A stretch of DNA of 64,000 nucleotides from the NCBI GenBank assembly GCA_947258405.1, contig CAMYIE010000008.1, positions 54,604-118,603 of the forward strand, in the 5' to 3' direction. Shown piece after piece: positions 9,365-18,507 of the stretch. The position numbers and the translations under genes are program-made. Numbering within the stretch: position 1 is the stretch's first letter; every line of letters starts with the position of its first letter. The notes under the pieces are model-generated. The model made no database searches. It was not told the origin of the DNA and saw nothing but the letters and a program-made list of their open reading frames with translations. The stretch is from an uncultured Eudoraea sp. GTDB lineage: Bacteria > Bacteroidota > Bacteroidia > Flavobacteriales > Flavobacteriaceae.

Positions 9365-10696
9365 TTAGAAATCCTCCTGCTCCATTAACTCCTTCAGTTT
9401 ACGCTCCTCCCATCTTTTGCCCCATAGAGGGTTGTATCCGTATACCTCCATACCGTGCAGAACCACACCCAATCCCCATCCGAGCATCGGAAAGACCACC
9501 CAGGGAAATCCTGTGGTTCTCAAGTTCAGCCATGCCAGAAATGGAATTACAATACAATATGCCAGGAGGTTGCCATAAAATCCTTTAATAGCCTCGACCT
9601 TTTCTTTTGCCTTCTGATAGCGTTTGTCCTTAATATATAAATCCTGTGTTTTCATTGTAGATACCTGTTTGGTGAGCATAGGTAAGTAGACGCTGAAATC
9701 TTGTGCTTTTTTATCGATACGCACAGTTTTATCGGTTAGCAGATTATAACGTTGATGGATATTTCTAAGCCCAACACCACTGCTTTTCTTGAGAACTTGT
9801 TTTTCCTGTAAATTATTGGTTACCACAAGAAATCCATCTTCTTCATAAACTCTTATTTTAAGTGGTTTTGTACTGGTAACCACATTGTGCTTTACAGCAT
9901 TTTCCAGGAGAAGCTGAAGGGACAGAGGTACAATTTTAGCCTCCGGATTAGAGGTCGTTTCAGGCAGGTCCAGTACAATACTATCCTCAAACCTCATTTT
10001 TAAAAGTCGTACATAAGTTTTTGCGAATTGCAGCTCCTCTTCCACCGATACGAGTTCCTTGTTTTTTTGTTCAAGCACATAGCGATATACTTTCGAAAGC
10101 GAAGTAGTAAACTTCTGAGCCTGCTGCGAATCTTCCTCTATCAGGCTGGTTAGCACATTAAGGCTATTGAATAAGAAATGCGGATCTAACTGGTTTTTCA
10201 GGGCATCGAATTTAGCCGATGCTGTTCCGGCGATGATCTTTTGTTCTTTCACCCTCCTGTCCTGTATGCTGCGATAGAAGTAGGCCGCATGGAAGAATAC
10301 CGAAACCACTATGGTGATCAGCAAAGCGATGATATAGTATGCTGCCCGCTCCCCGTCCAGGAAATCTTGCCAATCGGCTCCTTCAAATCCCATCCTGATC
10401 AGTATCCTAAGCCATAGAATTGTGAGCATCGTAATTGCAATGCCCCCTATAGCAGCGATCAGCATACGGTACTCCCGGTACTTTTTCCAAACTACCTTCC
10501 GATTTATATAATCGAAATAGGAAGCATTCACCAGGGTAAGTACGATCGAAAAAAGAAAATAATAACCGATCTCTTGCAGCAGGGCGGCATCAAAGCTTAT
10601 ACTACGTCCCATTAAAACCTGTATCCCGATAAACACAAAGGCAATTATAAAACCTACCCAAATCCCTGTCATTAATGTTTTACCTAAATATCTCAT
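9365..10696 (-). CDS. LytS-type sensor histidine kinase with a C-terminal 2TM domain
   Basis: A 443-aa protein. Four membrane spans occupy residues 8-145. A His_kinase domain follows, with phosphoacceptor His173 in LKNQLDPHFLFNSLN, then an ATPase domain with the N box LLLENAVKHN (Asn266) and the glycine motif SSGVGLRN. After residue 347 a complete 2TM domain is attached. A Met at residue 348 (codon 9655-9653) sits exactly at the domain joint, so the 2TM part could also be made alone by internal initiation. It heads the kinase - 2TM x3 - LytTR regulator unit. Confidence 0.9.
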   Translation of the reverse strand: MRYLGKTLMTGIWVGFIIAFVFIGIQVLMGRSISFDAALLQEIGYYFLFSIVLTLVNASYFDYINRKVVWKKYREYRMLIAAIGGIAITMLTILWLRILIRMGFEGADWQDFLDGERAAYYIIALLITIVVSVFFHAAYFYRSIQDRRVKEQKIIAGTASAKFDALKNQLDPHFLFNSLNVLTSLIEEDSQQAQKFTTSLSKVYRYVLEQKNKELVSVEEELQFAKTYVRLLKMRFEDSIVLDLPETTSNPEAKIVPLSLQLLLENAVKHNVVTSTKPLKIRVYEEDGFLVVTNNLQEKQVLKKSSGVGLRNIHQRYNLLTDKTVRIDKKAQDFSVYLPMLTKQVSTMKTQDLYIKDKRYQKAKEKVEAIKGFYGNLLAYCIVIPFLAWLNLRTTGFPWVVFPMLGWGLGVVLHGMEVYGYNPLWGKRWEERKLKELMEQEDF

Positions 10697-11235
10697 GCTA
10701 TCCCTGTCAGTTCTATTTTTATCAACTGCCCTTTTTGTTGTCCAATACTAATTTTATACCTCCTTAAAGTTACCAAAAGATGATTGTATCTGCTCCAATT
10801 ATTTACTAACCCGATCGATCCCAACCATCTTTTTGTACTTTGTCTCCTCTGCATATTGCTTATACGCTATAATTTCTAGCTTCTGTCCAGCGCACTCTTT
10901 TGCTTTCTCTAAAATTGGAAAAGTAACTATGTCTTCTCGATTCTGTTGGCGTGTAACACTTACTTAAATTTCTCATGATGTAAATTTTTATGTGATTTGA
11001 TAGTTTTTAAATTCTGGTACAAATCTGAAGAGACACCCCTCAATTCCAAAAAAAGAAATACCGAACTGTCGTGAAAAACCGCTGGAATGTAATTTTTGTA
11101 TTATTTTGAGGACAGAGCCCAACAAATTGTGTTTTGGAAAGCTTCCCTAAATTCATAATTCAGCTGATGCCAGGAAATAAGTATAAGCGGCTATCTTTGA
11201 ATTCCTAATGACTATCCTACCGATAAAGTATCATC
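10697..11235. other. 539-bp divergent intergenic region
   Basis: Separates the minus-strand kinase operon from the plus-strand PaiB-like gene. It contains an ATG-less, protein-like minus-strand frame at 10799-10963 (see findings). Promoters for both flanking units should lie here, but I could not assign boxes with confidence. Confidence 0.4.
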
Positions 11236-11850
11236 ATGTATATTCCGTTGCAATATCAGAACAAAGATCTTGAAGAAATCAAAGGGTTTATTCAGGAGAA
11301 TGCCTTTGCCATACTCATCAACCAGGTCGATGGGCAATCCTGGGCAACACACCTTCCATTGGAACTGGCCTCGGATGATAATGATTCCTACAAACTTGTT
11401 GGGCATCTGGCCAAGGCAAATCCCCAATGGAAATCCTTTAGAACAGATTCTGAGGTCCTTGTTATTTTTAACGGACCGCATTCTTATATATCGTCTTCGT
11501 TATACAAGAAGGAAGAAGTGCCAACATGGAACTATATAGCCGTGCATATCTATGGTACTATTAGTATACTGTCTGAAAGTGAACTCTATAAATCCCTTGT
11601 GGCACTCGTGGATAGATATGAAAGAGACAGTAAACATCCGGTATCTGTACCGGAGTTTTCAAAAAAAACCATGCGGCAAATCAAGGGTGTAGTAGGATTT
11701 GAGATTAGTGTGAATAAGATTCAGGCCGCTTACAAACTTTCACAAGGAAGGCCTGAAGATCACGATGCCATTGTAGATCATCTTAAGGACAGTCCTAATG
11801 CGGGAAGCCAAGATATTGCCAGGGAAATGAAGAAAAGACGCCTCCGGTGA
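11236..11850 (+). CDS. PaiB-like FMN-binding protein
   Basis: A 204-aa protein of the PaiB / FMN-binding negative transcriptional regulator family. Characteristic phrases are MYIPLQYQ at the N-terminus, THLPLEL, LVGHLAKANPQWKSF, VIFNGPHSYISSSLY and VPTWNYIAVHIYG. The fold is a flavin-reductase-like split barrel. Bacillus PaiB represses sporulation and protease genes, but most homologues are uncharacterised and could be flavin-binding enzymes. It is a monocistronic gene convergent with the LytTR regulator at 11866. Confidence 0.88.
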   Translation: MYIPLQYQNKDLEEIKGFIQENAFAILINQVDGQSWATHLPLELASDDNDSYKLVGHLAKANPQWKSFRTDSEVLVIFNGPHSYISSSLYKKEEVPTWNYIAVHIYGTISILSESELYKSLVALVDRYERDSKHPVSVPEFSKKTMRQIKGVVGFEISVNKIQAAYKLSQGRPEDHDAIVDHLKDSPNAGSQDIAREMKKRRLR

Positions 11851-11865
11851 TCTGCTGATAGCAAA

Positions 11866-12603
11866 TCATATGGTTTGCAACCTACCCAAGAGGAACTCTT
11901 TGTAAGACCGGCTTACTGGAATGGTTTTTCTCCTGATCTCCAAATGACTTTCAGCAAGTGTATCGAGCTTAGAGATATTTACCAAAAAGGAACGGTGCAC
12001 CCGTATAAAATTACCGTTTCGCAAACGACTTTCAATCGATTTTAAGGTGCTTACCACCAAATAATTTCTGTTTTCCGTTACAATATTGCAGTAATTACGA
12101 TCGGCCTCTACATAAAGAATATGGTCGAGCAGGATTTTGACCATTTTCCCGCTATGCCGTACAAATATTCTGTCGTCCATCACCTCCATCCCTAAGGATG
12201 TGCGCGGCGGCGTCTCCGGAAGCGATTCTCGGATCTGTTCGGCTACTAGTGCGATTGTACGCTGGAGGTTTAATTTATGGAAGGGTTTGGAAATAAAAGC
12301 ATGGGGTTGTGTACTTTTCGCCCTGTTAAAAGTTCCTTCATCATTGTTAGCAGTGAGATATACCACTCCAAAATCTCTTTGCTGCTTGATCAATCTCACC
12401 GTTTCAATACCATCTAAGTTACCCTTGAGGTTTACATCCATCAATATGATATCCGGACTGTTTTCCTGCGCATGGTAAACGGCCTCTTCTCCCCTGGATT
12501 CAATCCCTGTGACCTCATAGCCCAGTTTTGTAAGTTGTAGGGACAGATTGGCGGCGATGATCATATCGTCTTCAACGATCAGGATGCGAATTTTTCTATT
12601 CAT
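11866..12603 (-). CDS. LytTR-family response regulator
   Basis: A 245-aa regulator with receiver acidic pair EDD (11-13), phosphoacceptor Asp56 (ILMDVNLKG) and Lys in FISKPFH. The C-terminal LytTR domain (about 145-245) includes ILYVEADRNYCNIVT and FIRVHRSFLVNISKLD. It lies 2 nt after the histidine kinase gene at 12606 and is surely cotranscribed with it. Pairing a LytTR output with a HisKA_2 kinase rather than a LytS kinase is common in Bacteroidota. Confidence 0.92.
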   Translation of the reverse strand: MNRKIRILIVEDDMIIAANLSLQLTKLGYEVTGIESRGEEAVYHAQENSPDIILMDVNLKGNLDGIETVRLIKQQRDFGVVYLTANNDEGTFNRAKSTQPHAFISKPFHKLNLQRTIALVAEQIRESLPETPPRTSLGMEVMDDRIFVRHSGKMVKILLDHILYVEADRNYCNIVTENRNYLVVSTLKSIESRLRNGNFIRVHRSFLVNISKLDTLAESHLEIRRKTIPVSRSYKEFLLGRLQTI

Positions 12604-12605
12604 GA

Positions 12606-14579
12606 TTAGGCTGCTTTATGGTGGTTTTGAAATTTAAACGAAACTGATGTACCGTCTTTAACAGTAAGTGACATCTTACCTTCTAGCTGTTGAGTAAGCA
12701 GGGCGATGAGCTGGGTGCCAAATCCGACACCTTCGTTTTCCCTTGCGAGTGGCTTACCTATTCCATTGTCATTTACTTCGAGGTATAGATGGGTGTCTTT
12801 TTCCTGAACGCGGATCATCACCGTGCCCTTACCCTGATCGGGAAAGGCATATTTCATGGAATTGGTAAGAAGCTCGTTCACGATCAACCCTAAGGGTATG
12901 GCCATATCAACATCGAGTTCCAGGGGATCCATATGGCATTCAACCTTAATCCGGTCCTGCGCATCGAAGGTTTCGACTATGTAATTGCCCAGGTTTATAA
13001 AGTATTCCCGCATTTCTATGACCGAGATACTCTTTCCCTGATAGAGTTTTTGGTGTATCAAACTCATGCTATGAATACGATGCTGGCTTTTTAACATAGC
13101 ATCCTTCACCTTCTGATCTGTAATTTGTTCGGATTGAAGCGCAAGCAAACTGGATACAATTTCCAGATTGTTTTTTACCCGATGATGAATTTCTTTCAGG
13201 AGGTATTCTTTTTCCTTGTTTTGTTCCTGAAGGAGTGTATTCTTGCGCTTGTTGCTTTGAACTGTCTTATAAAGCAATACCAGGATCAGCAAAAGCAATG
13301 CTGCTATAATACTGATAAAGGTTTGTCTTGACCGTTGTTTCTTGATCTGAGATTCCTGAACCAGGATCATGGATTCCTTTTCGGCAACATCGAATTCGGT
13401 CTGCAGTAAAGATATGTGCCGATCGGCCTCTGTTGTAAATATGGAGTTTTTCAGTCGATCGTATTCTTCCATCGCCAGGTAAGCCTCCTGATAATTATGG
13501 CTTCCGGCATAGGCTTTGCCAAGATTTTCATAAGCCTGGCTCAGATAAAATTCGTCACTAAAATCTACGGTAGCCACTTCAATACTTTTCTGCAAACTAT
13601 TCATGGCCGATATATATTTGCCCTGAAGGTTCTGTAATTTACCCAAGGCGAGCCACGACCTCATGGTCATAAAATTATTATCGAGCAATTCAGCATATTT
13701 CAACGCTTTTTCACCTGCCTCTTCTGCTGCGTTATATTCCTTCATGGTCGCATATAGGTCAACAAGGGAAATATAGATGTCGCTCAAGTTGTTATAAAAT
13801 CCGTAACGTTCCCCAATAGCAATGGCATGCCGGTAGTATTTAAGAGCTTCTTCAAATTGTTCGAGAGCCAGGTAATTATTTCCCACCACATAGAGGGCAA
13901 AGTCGTAGTCGAGATCATTTATCCCCCTTTTTTCGAATATTTCCAGCGATTTCAATCCATATTCCAACCCTCTAAGGTATTTGGATTGTTTCCAGAAAAG
14001 GTTGCTCAAATCGCTGTACGCAATTGCGATTGCTTTTAAATCGCCTAATTCCTGGCCCAACTTTAAAGATTCAAGTGCATAATCTGCCGCTGAGTCCAGT
14101 TGCCCCTTACGTTCATATACATATCCCATTTGGGTATATAAAAATGGCAGGTCGGACGGGCGTACCTTCTGCTTAGCAGACCGCAGCACAATCAAAGCGC
14201 TATCTAATGCTTCCATCCGAAGCAGAATGGCACCCTGAGAGATTTGAAATCTCCCTTCCCAGAGGCTGTCTTTTTCACTAACCGCCAGTGCCAATCCTTC
14301 CCGGTTATAGTCATATGCCCTTATCAGGTTACGGGTGTGCCAGTAATAGCCCAGATCATTTAAAATGGCGAATTTAAGTGAGTTAGAATCCACATATTTA
14401 TAGGCCTTCTCTAAGGTGTCAAGATATGAGATCCCGAAGTTATCGGTGTCTACAAAGACCCTTTTGTAGGAATTTTCGCGATCATTACCGATGATTTGTG
14501 AAAAGATATGGTTAACGTTCAGCAAAGAACAGAAGATGACAAAAACGGCTTTTAACAAACTGGTTGTCATGATGGTCAT
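12606..14579 (-). CDS. TPR-containing sensor histidine kinase (HisKA_2 type)
   Basis: A 657-aa protein with a signal peptide (residues 1-28), a periplasmic array of tetratricopeptide repeats (about 60-380), a coiled coil, one membrane span (420-437) and a cytoplasmic kinase. The kinase has the HisKA_2 motif KEIHHRVKNNL (phosphoacceptor probably His466) and an ATPase domain with VNELLTNSMKYAF and GFGTQLI. The periplasmic TPR domain is the probable sensor of an unknown ligand. It forms a two-gene operon with the LytTR regulator. Confidence 0.92.
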   Translation of the reverse strand: MTIMTTSLLKAVFVIFCSLLNVNHIFSQIIGNDRENSYKRVFVDTDNFGISYLDTLEKAYKYVDSNSLKFAILNDLGYYWHTRNLIRAYDYNREGLALAVSEKDSLWEGRFQISQGAILLRMEALDSALIVLRSAKQKVRPSDLPFLYTQMGYVYERKGQLDSAADYALESLKLGQELGDLKAIAIAYSDLSNLFWKQSKYLRGLEYGLKSLEIFEKRGINDLDYDFALYVVGNNYLALEQFEEALKYYRHAIAIGERYGFYNNLSDIYISLVDLYATMKEYNAAEEAGEKALKYAELLDNNFMTMRSWLALGKLQNLQGKYISAMNSLQKSIEVATVDFSDEFYLSQAYENLGKAYAGSHNYQEAYLAMEEYDRLKNSIFTTEADRHISLLQTEFDVAEKESMILVQESQIKKQRSRQTFISIIAALLLLILVLLYKTVQSNKRKNTLLQEQNKEKEYLLKEIHHRVKNNLEIVSSLLALQSEQITDQKVKDAMLKSQHRIHSMSLIHQKLYQGKSISVIEMREYFINLGNYIVETFDAQDRIKVECHMDPLELDVDMAIPLGLIVNELLTNSMKYAFPDQGKGTVMIRVQEKDTHLYLEVNDNGIGKPLARENEGVGFGTQLIALLTQQLEGKMSLTVKDGTSVSFKFQNHHKAA

Positions 14580-14722
14580 GTCTTAGCCGCGGGGGAAAAG
14601 GCAAGATTTTAAATATACAAAAAATTGATTCACATACTCCCGATAAATGAAATTATCTGCTGGGACATATTTTAGGTTCATTCGTCCCTTTTGATTTTAG
14701 GTTTTGCCAGAAAAACAATTCA

Positions 14723-15280
14723 TTGTATCTAGATGCAATACGCTCCTTTGTGAAGTCAAGGTCCATTTATACCATAATAGTTCTTAGCGTAATGTCTTTT
14801 TTGTTGTATGCCTCCTGTCAGGAGAATCAGAATCGAAAAAATCTGGCAATGAAGGAACAACTCCAGGGACAATTGGGACGGTATATAGATTCCTGTTGGA
14901 ACGAACAGAACATAGGGGTTTTGGGGCAAGTCACTGCAAACGGTTTTATAAGAAATCTTAACGGGATACGCATTGCTAAGAACCCTAATGAAATGGAGGC
15001 CCATATGAAGGTTTTTTTTACGGCCTTCCCCGATCTTGAAATTTCACTGGAGGAGACAGAGATTAAGGAAAATAAAATATTCTTGCTCTGGCAGGCCACA
15101 GGAACAAACACAGGTATCTATGGGGAGGTTGGGGCCACAGGTAAAAAAGTAAAGATCAATGGCATGTCGCAGCTTTATTTCGATGAAATCGGAAAATTGT
15201 TTCGCGAGGATGTCTATTTCAACGAACTCGATCTTTTGCAACAGTTGGGCTATACCTTAGCATTCCCCATCCTGGAGTAG
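14723..15280 (+). CDS. SnoaL-like (ester cyclase type) predicted lipoprotein
   Basis: A 185-aa protein. A basic N-region (KSR) is followed by a hydrophobic segment and the lipobox LLYASC (Cys32), then a SnoaL/NTF2-like domain. Typical signs are RYIDSCWNEQN, the MEAHMKVFFTAFPDLEIS helix and KVKINGMSQLYFD. SnoaL-like proteins range from polyketide cyclases to non-enzymatic ligand binders, so no reaction is assigned. It begins a run of three small exported proteins (14723-16657). Confidence 0.75.
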   Translation: MYLDAIRSFVKSRSIYTIIVLSVMSFLLYASCQENQNRKNLAMKEQLQGQLGRYIDSCWNEQNIGVLGQVTANGFIRNLNGIRIAKNPNEMEAHMKVFFTAFPDLEISLEETEIKENKIFLLWQATGTNTGIYGEVGATGKKVKINGMSQLYFDEIGKLFREDVYFNELDLLQQLGYTLAFPILE

Positions 15281-15332
15281 TTCGACATTATTGGATATTT
15301 ACAACTGAAATATTAAATCTTAAACAAACACT

Positions 15333-16091
15333 ATGAAACATTTTAAAATTTGGATTATCGGACTATTATTTGTGGCCCCACTGGCCATGAGCAGCCAGGA
15401 GGCTCCAACCATGTACTGGGTACATGAAGATCAGGTAAAACCATCGATGGTGATGGAATACGAAAAATCAGCAAAGGAATTGGTGGATAATTGTATAAAA
15501 CACAATGCTCAAATACCGGGTTGGATTACCACGTCGACCGATGACCACCGCTATCTTTATGTTTCTCCGATAAATTCGATGTCGGATATCAATTACGACG
15601 GATTTACAGGGCTACAGGAAGCTATGGGTGAAGAAGCATTTGGCAAAATGTTCTCGGACATGGATAAGTGCTATACGGCCCATGGCGACTATGTCATCCA
15701 TCTGAATGAAGAACTAACTTACATGCCGGATGGATTTACTCAAACTCCGGAGGGCCAGAACTATAGAAGATTTTACTACCTGCGCACCACTCCAGAGCAT
15801 AATGGCATGCTTAAAGAGAAAATGAAAGCGGTAAAAGAGTTCTTTGCCAAGAAAGGCTCCAAAATGCAATACAGAGTTTACCAAAGTGGTTTTGGTACGA
15901 TGGGCAACTTTTATATGGTTGCCGTTGCCGCTAAGGACGGTATTACATTCGAAACCATGGGAGAAGAAAACGATGCGATTCTAGGTGATGAAAGGGGAGA
16001 AGTTTTCGGAAGTATGATGAAATATGTAACCAGTATGGAAGAGGTCACAGGTATGATGCGACCGGATCTTGCCTATAGCCCGGAAAAATAA
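15333..16091 (+). CDS. Secreted protein of unknown function
   Basis: A 252-aa protein with a clear Sec signal (residues 1-20, cleavage after AMSS). It appears to be built from two related halves (starting near MYWVHEDQVKPSMVMEYE and RRFYYLRTTPEHNGMLKEKM), each resembling a small alpha/beta domain such as the dimeric ferredoxin-like fold of ABM/NIPSNAP proteins. I do not recognise a named family. It shares its gene cluster with SnoaL/NTF2-like exported proteins on both sides. Confidence 0.7.
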   Translation: MKHFKIWIIGLLFVAPLAMSSQEAPTMYWVHEDQVKPSMVMEYEKSAKELVDNCIKHNAQIPGWITTSTDDHRYLYVSPINSMSDINYDGFTGLQEAMGEEAFGKMFSDMDKCYTAHGDYVIHLNEELTYMPDGFTQTPEGQNYRRFYYLRTTPEHNGMLKEKMKAVKEFFAKKGSKMQYRVYQSGFGTMGNFYMVAVAAKDGITFETMGEENDAILGDERGEVFGSMMKYVTSMEEVTGMMRPDLAYSPEK

Positions 16092-16144
16092 AATACTAAA
16101 CCCTGAAGTCCATGACTTTGGAAAAACTTGATTTAAAATACATT

Positions 16145-16657
16145 ATGAAAAGATCAATATTAGCACTCATCATTATTATTGCGGTGGTTTCCTGCAAGCA
16201 GGGTCCAGATCGCTGGACCAATAAGTCTCCTGAGATAGATATGGTAAAAGCCCTGTTGAAAGATTATGAAGACGGCAACTGGGAAGTCTGGAAGGGACAT
16301 TATGCCGATACCGCCAAAATTTATCACAACACCATTGAGCCAAGTAGCGTGGGAGAAATCATGGAAGGTCTTCGTAGTTCTCTGGAACCTGTTACTGAAT
16401 ACAGCTTTTCCGACAAGGATATATATTACGAAATGATCATCGATGATAAAAATCAGAAGTGGGTGAACTTCTGGGGTACCTGGGAAGGTAATATCGGGGC
16501 TCTGGACAGGGATCTGATCATCCCCGTACACCTTACGTTGCAATTTGTAGAAGGTAAGATCGTGGAGGAACACGGCTTTTATAATATGGCTGAAATGGCA
16601 GCTGCCATGAGTGAACTTTCAAGCCCGGTTGAAGCGGATGAGCCAGCTGAGGAATAG
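16145..16657 (+). CDS. NTF2/SnoaL-like predicted lipoprotein
   Basis: I choose the ATG at 16145 because it begins a clean lipoprotein signal, MKRSILALIIIIAVVSCKQ (Cys17). The upstream ATG at 16112 would add a charged 11-residue extension. The rest is an NTF2-like domain: ALLKDYEDGNWEVWKGHYADTAKIYHN, WVNFWGTWEGN and FVEGKIVEEHGFYN. Such domains bind small molecules or act as cyclases; the ligand is unknown. A strong terminator follows. Confidence 0.75.
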   Translation: MKRSILALIIIIAVVSCKQGPDRWTNKSPEIDMVKALLKDYEDGNWEVWKGHYADTAKIYHNTIEPSSVGEIMEGLRSSLEPVTEYSFSDKDIYYEMIIDDKNQKWVNFWGTWEGNIGALDRDLIIPVHLTLQFVEGKIVEEHGFYNMAEMAAAMSELSSPVEADEPAEE

Positions 16658-16683
16658 CCCAAACTTTAACCAACCATTTTCTA

Positions 16684-16712
16684 AAAAGGGGTCTTCAAAG
16701 ACCCCTTTTTTT
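16684..16712 (+). terminator. Rho-independent terminator
   Basis: AAAGGGGTCT pairs with AGACCCCTTT across a TCAA-type loop, followed by a T run. It closes the 14723-16657 cluster. Confidence 0.85.
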
Positions 16713-16971
16713 GTTAACATCTATTGTCTAAATCAGAATGTCGAAGAGAATTGTCAAGACAACTAAATTTTTGTACATTAGGAAGAAATAGAACCAATAC
16801 AGATATCTCAATTCTGTAACCCCATTTCGATCCGCGGCACGCACTTGCACAAGCTGGTATTATTAGTATGAAAAACAGTCCTGGTTTTTATTTAATCCGG
16901 TATATGGATTCTCACAGAAACATAATATTGTTCCGGCAATTCGAATATTCAACTCACTAAATTCTCATTAT
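16713..16971 (+). promoter_or_regulatory. Upstream region of the methyltransferase gene
   Basis: Non-coding. It contains the short palindrome TTGTC-aa-GACAA at 16751-16762, which could be an operator. No confident promoter boxes were found. Confidence 0.3.
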
Positions 16972-18027
16972 ATGGAATCTACACTAGCAACCGAAGTACC
17001 AAAGCAGCAGCAGCTCAGTCCCACCAGGATCATGGATACCGGGATGGGGTTCTGGGCCTCAAAAGTATTACTAACAGCAGTGAATATTGGCCTTTTTACT
17101 CGTCTTGGAAGAGGACCGGCATCTGCTGAAAAACTCAAGACAAAATTGGGTCTGCACGAACGTAATTTATACGATTTTTTGGATGCTTTGGTAGCTATGG
17201 GATTCCTGCATAGAAGGGGACTTAAAGAAACAGCCCTTTACAGCAATGCCCCTGATGCCGATCTGTATTTAGACAAAAATAAAGCCACCTACATCGGGAG
17301 CCTCCTAGAGATGTGTAACAATCGCCTGTATGGTTTTTGGGATAATCTTGAAGACGGTCTCCGTAGTGGTAAGCCTCAGAATGAAGTGAAAGGTGGCGAT
17401 AAACCCTTTTTTGAAGTCCTGTACGCCGATGAGAAACGCCTAAGGGAATATATAGGTGCTATGGGAGGGTTTCAAATGGAGAATTTTATGAAATTTGCCC
17501 GTGAGTTCGATTTCTCTGCCTACAACAGTTTCTGTGATATTGGAGGAGCAGGAGGAAATCTGGCCACTCAGGTTGCCGCGTCACAACCCCACATGGAATG
17601 CACGACTTTCGATCTGCCAGTTGTTTCAGCCATAGCCAGGGAAAATATAGAACGACTCGACTTCACCCCTCGGGTAAAAGTGATGGAAGGTGATTTTGAG
17701 GAAGATGATTTCCCTAAGGCCGATGTGATTTCCATGGGGCTTATCCTTCATCAAATGGGGACCGATGCTAAAAAGAAGTTGATCAAAAAGGCTTATGATG
17801 CACTGCCCGACGGCGGAGCCCTTGTGGTTATAGAAAACATTATAGACGACTATAGAAATACCAACGCCTTTGGCCTGCTCACCTCGCTGAATATGTTGAT
17901 TGAAACCCACGACGGTTATGATTTTACTTCTGATGATTTCGACCGCTGGGCAACCGATGCAGGTTTTAGGAATACGATAAAAATGACACTGACAGGTCCT
18001 ACCAGCGCGGTAGTCGCCTACAAATAA
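16972..18027 (+). CDS. SAM-dependent O-methyltransferase, plant/acetylserotonin type
   Basis: A 351-aa methyltransferase with an N-terminal winged-helix dimerisation domain (about 20-100) and a class I SAM-binding domain. Motif I is FCDIGGAGGNLA (188-199), an acidic TTFDLPVV follows strand 2, and the post-II region is GLILHQMGTD, where His replaces the usual catalytic region of COMT-type enzymes. Members methylate small hydroxyl groups of phenolics or polyketides. No biosynthetic partner lies nearby, so the substrate cannot be inferred. It is monocistronic with a strong terminator. Confidence 0.85.
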   Translation: MESTLATEVPKQQQLSPTRIMDTGMGFWASKVLLTAVNIGLFTRLGRGPASAEKLKTKLGLHERNLYDFLDALVAMGFLHRRGLKETALYSNAPDADLYLDKNKATYIGSLLEMCNNRLYGFWDNLEDGLRSGKPQNEVKGGDKPFFEVLYADEKRLREYIGAMGGFQMENFMKFAREFDFSAYNSFCDIGGAGGNLATQVAASQPHMECTTFDLPVVSAIARENIERLDFTPRVKVMEGDFEEDDFPKADVISMGLILHQMGTDAKKKLIKKAYDALPDGGALVVIENIIDDYRNTNAFGLLTSLNMLIETHDGYDFTSDDFDRWATDAGFRNTIKMTLTGPTSAVVAYK

Positions 18028-18045
18028 TTCTACATTGTTATAGCT

Positions 18046-18077
18046 GAAGAACCCGGCTTAGGCCGGGTTCTTTTTTT
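18046..18077 (+). terminator. Rho-independent terminator
   Basis: GAACCCGGC and GCCGGGTTC form a GC-rich stem with a TTAG loop, followed by seven T residues, just after the methyltransferase stop. Confidence 0.88.
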
Positions 18078-18115
18078 GGATTCTATTGAGTATCTTTAAG
18101 TTAAACAACACTTCC

Positions 18116-18487
18116 ATGTTACACAATAAATTCTGGCAGGCATTCTTTGCCCTAACGCCCTTGATCATATTTTTTCTGTTTTTTATAGGCTATGCCGTAT
18201 TTCTGATCACTTTGTTCCATCAAGTACCTGAATTCGAAGCAGATCAGGACAAGGTTCCTTTTGCAGTCTTTGGGGGTCTGGGGACGTTTTTCTTTATGCT
18301 TTTCCTGGCGATTTTCCTCTCTCTGGCAAGCCTGGTTTTTTACATTATACATGCTGTACAAAACCCTAATTTACAAGGTAATAATCTGCTATTGGTCTGG
18401 ATAATACTCTTCATTTTTATGGGTAGTATTTCTCAACTACTGTACTGGATTATAGAAATTGTTAATAAACGAAACAGTACGGGCTAA
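18116..18487 (+). CDS. Three-span membrane protein of unknown function
   Basis: I start at the ATG at 18116 (MLHNKFWQAFFALTP). The earlier ATG at 18086 adds ten residues overlapping the terminator region. The 123-aa product has hydrophobic spans at about 8-33, 50-80 and 88-110 and a basic end. The last two spans with an intervening HAVQNPNLQGNN loop resemble the PLDc_N-like membrane hairpins common in Bacteroidota. It lies 20 bp before the TIM-barrel pseudogene and may share its transcript. Confidence 0.6.
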   Translation: MLHNKFWQAFFALTPLIIFFLFFIGYAVFLITLFHQVPEFEADQDKVPFAVFGGLGTFFFMLFLAIFLSLASLVFYIIHAVQNPNLQGNNLLLVWIILFIFMGSISQLLYWIIEIVNKRNSTG

Positions 18488-18507
18488 ACTCAATCTAACA
18501 TAAGGGC

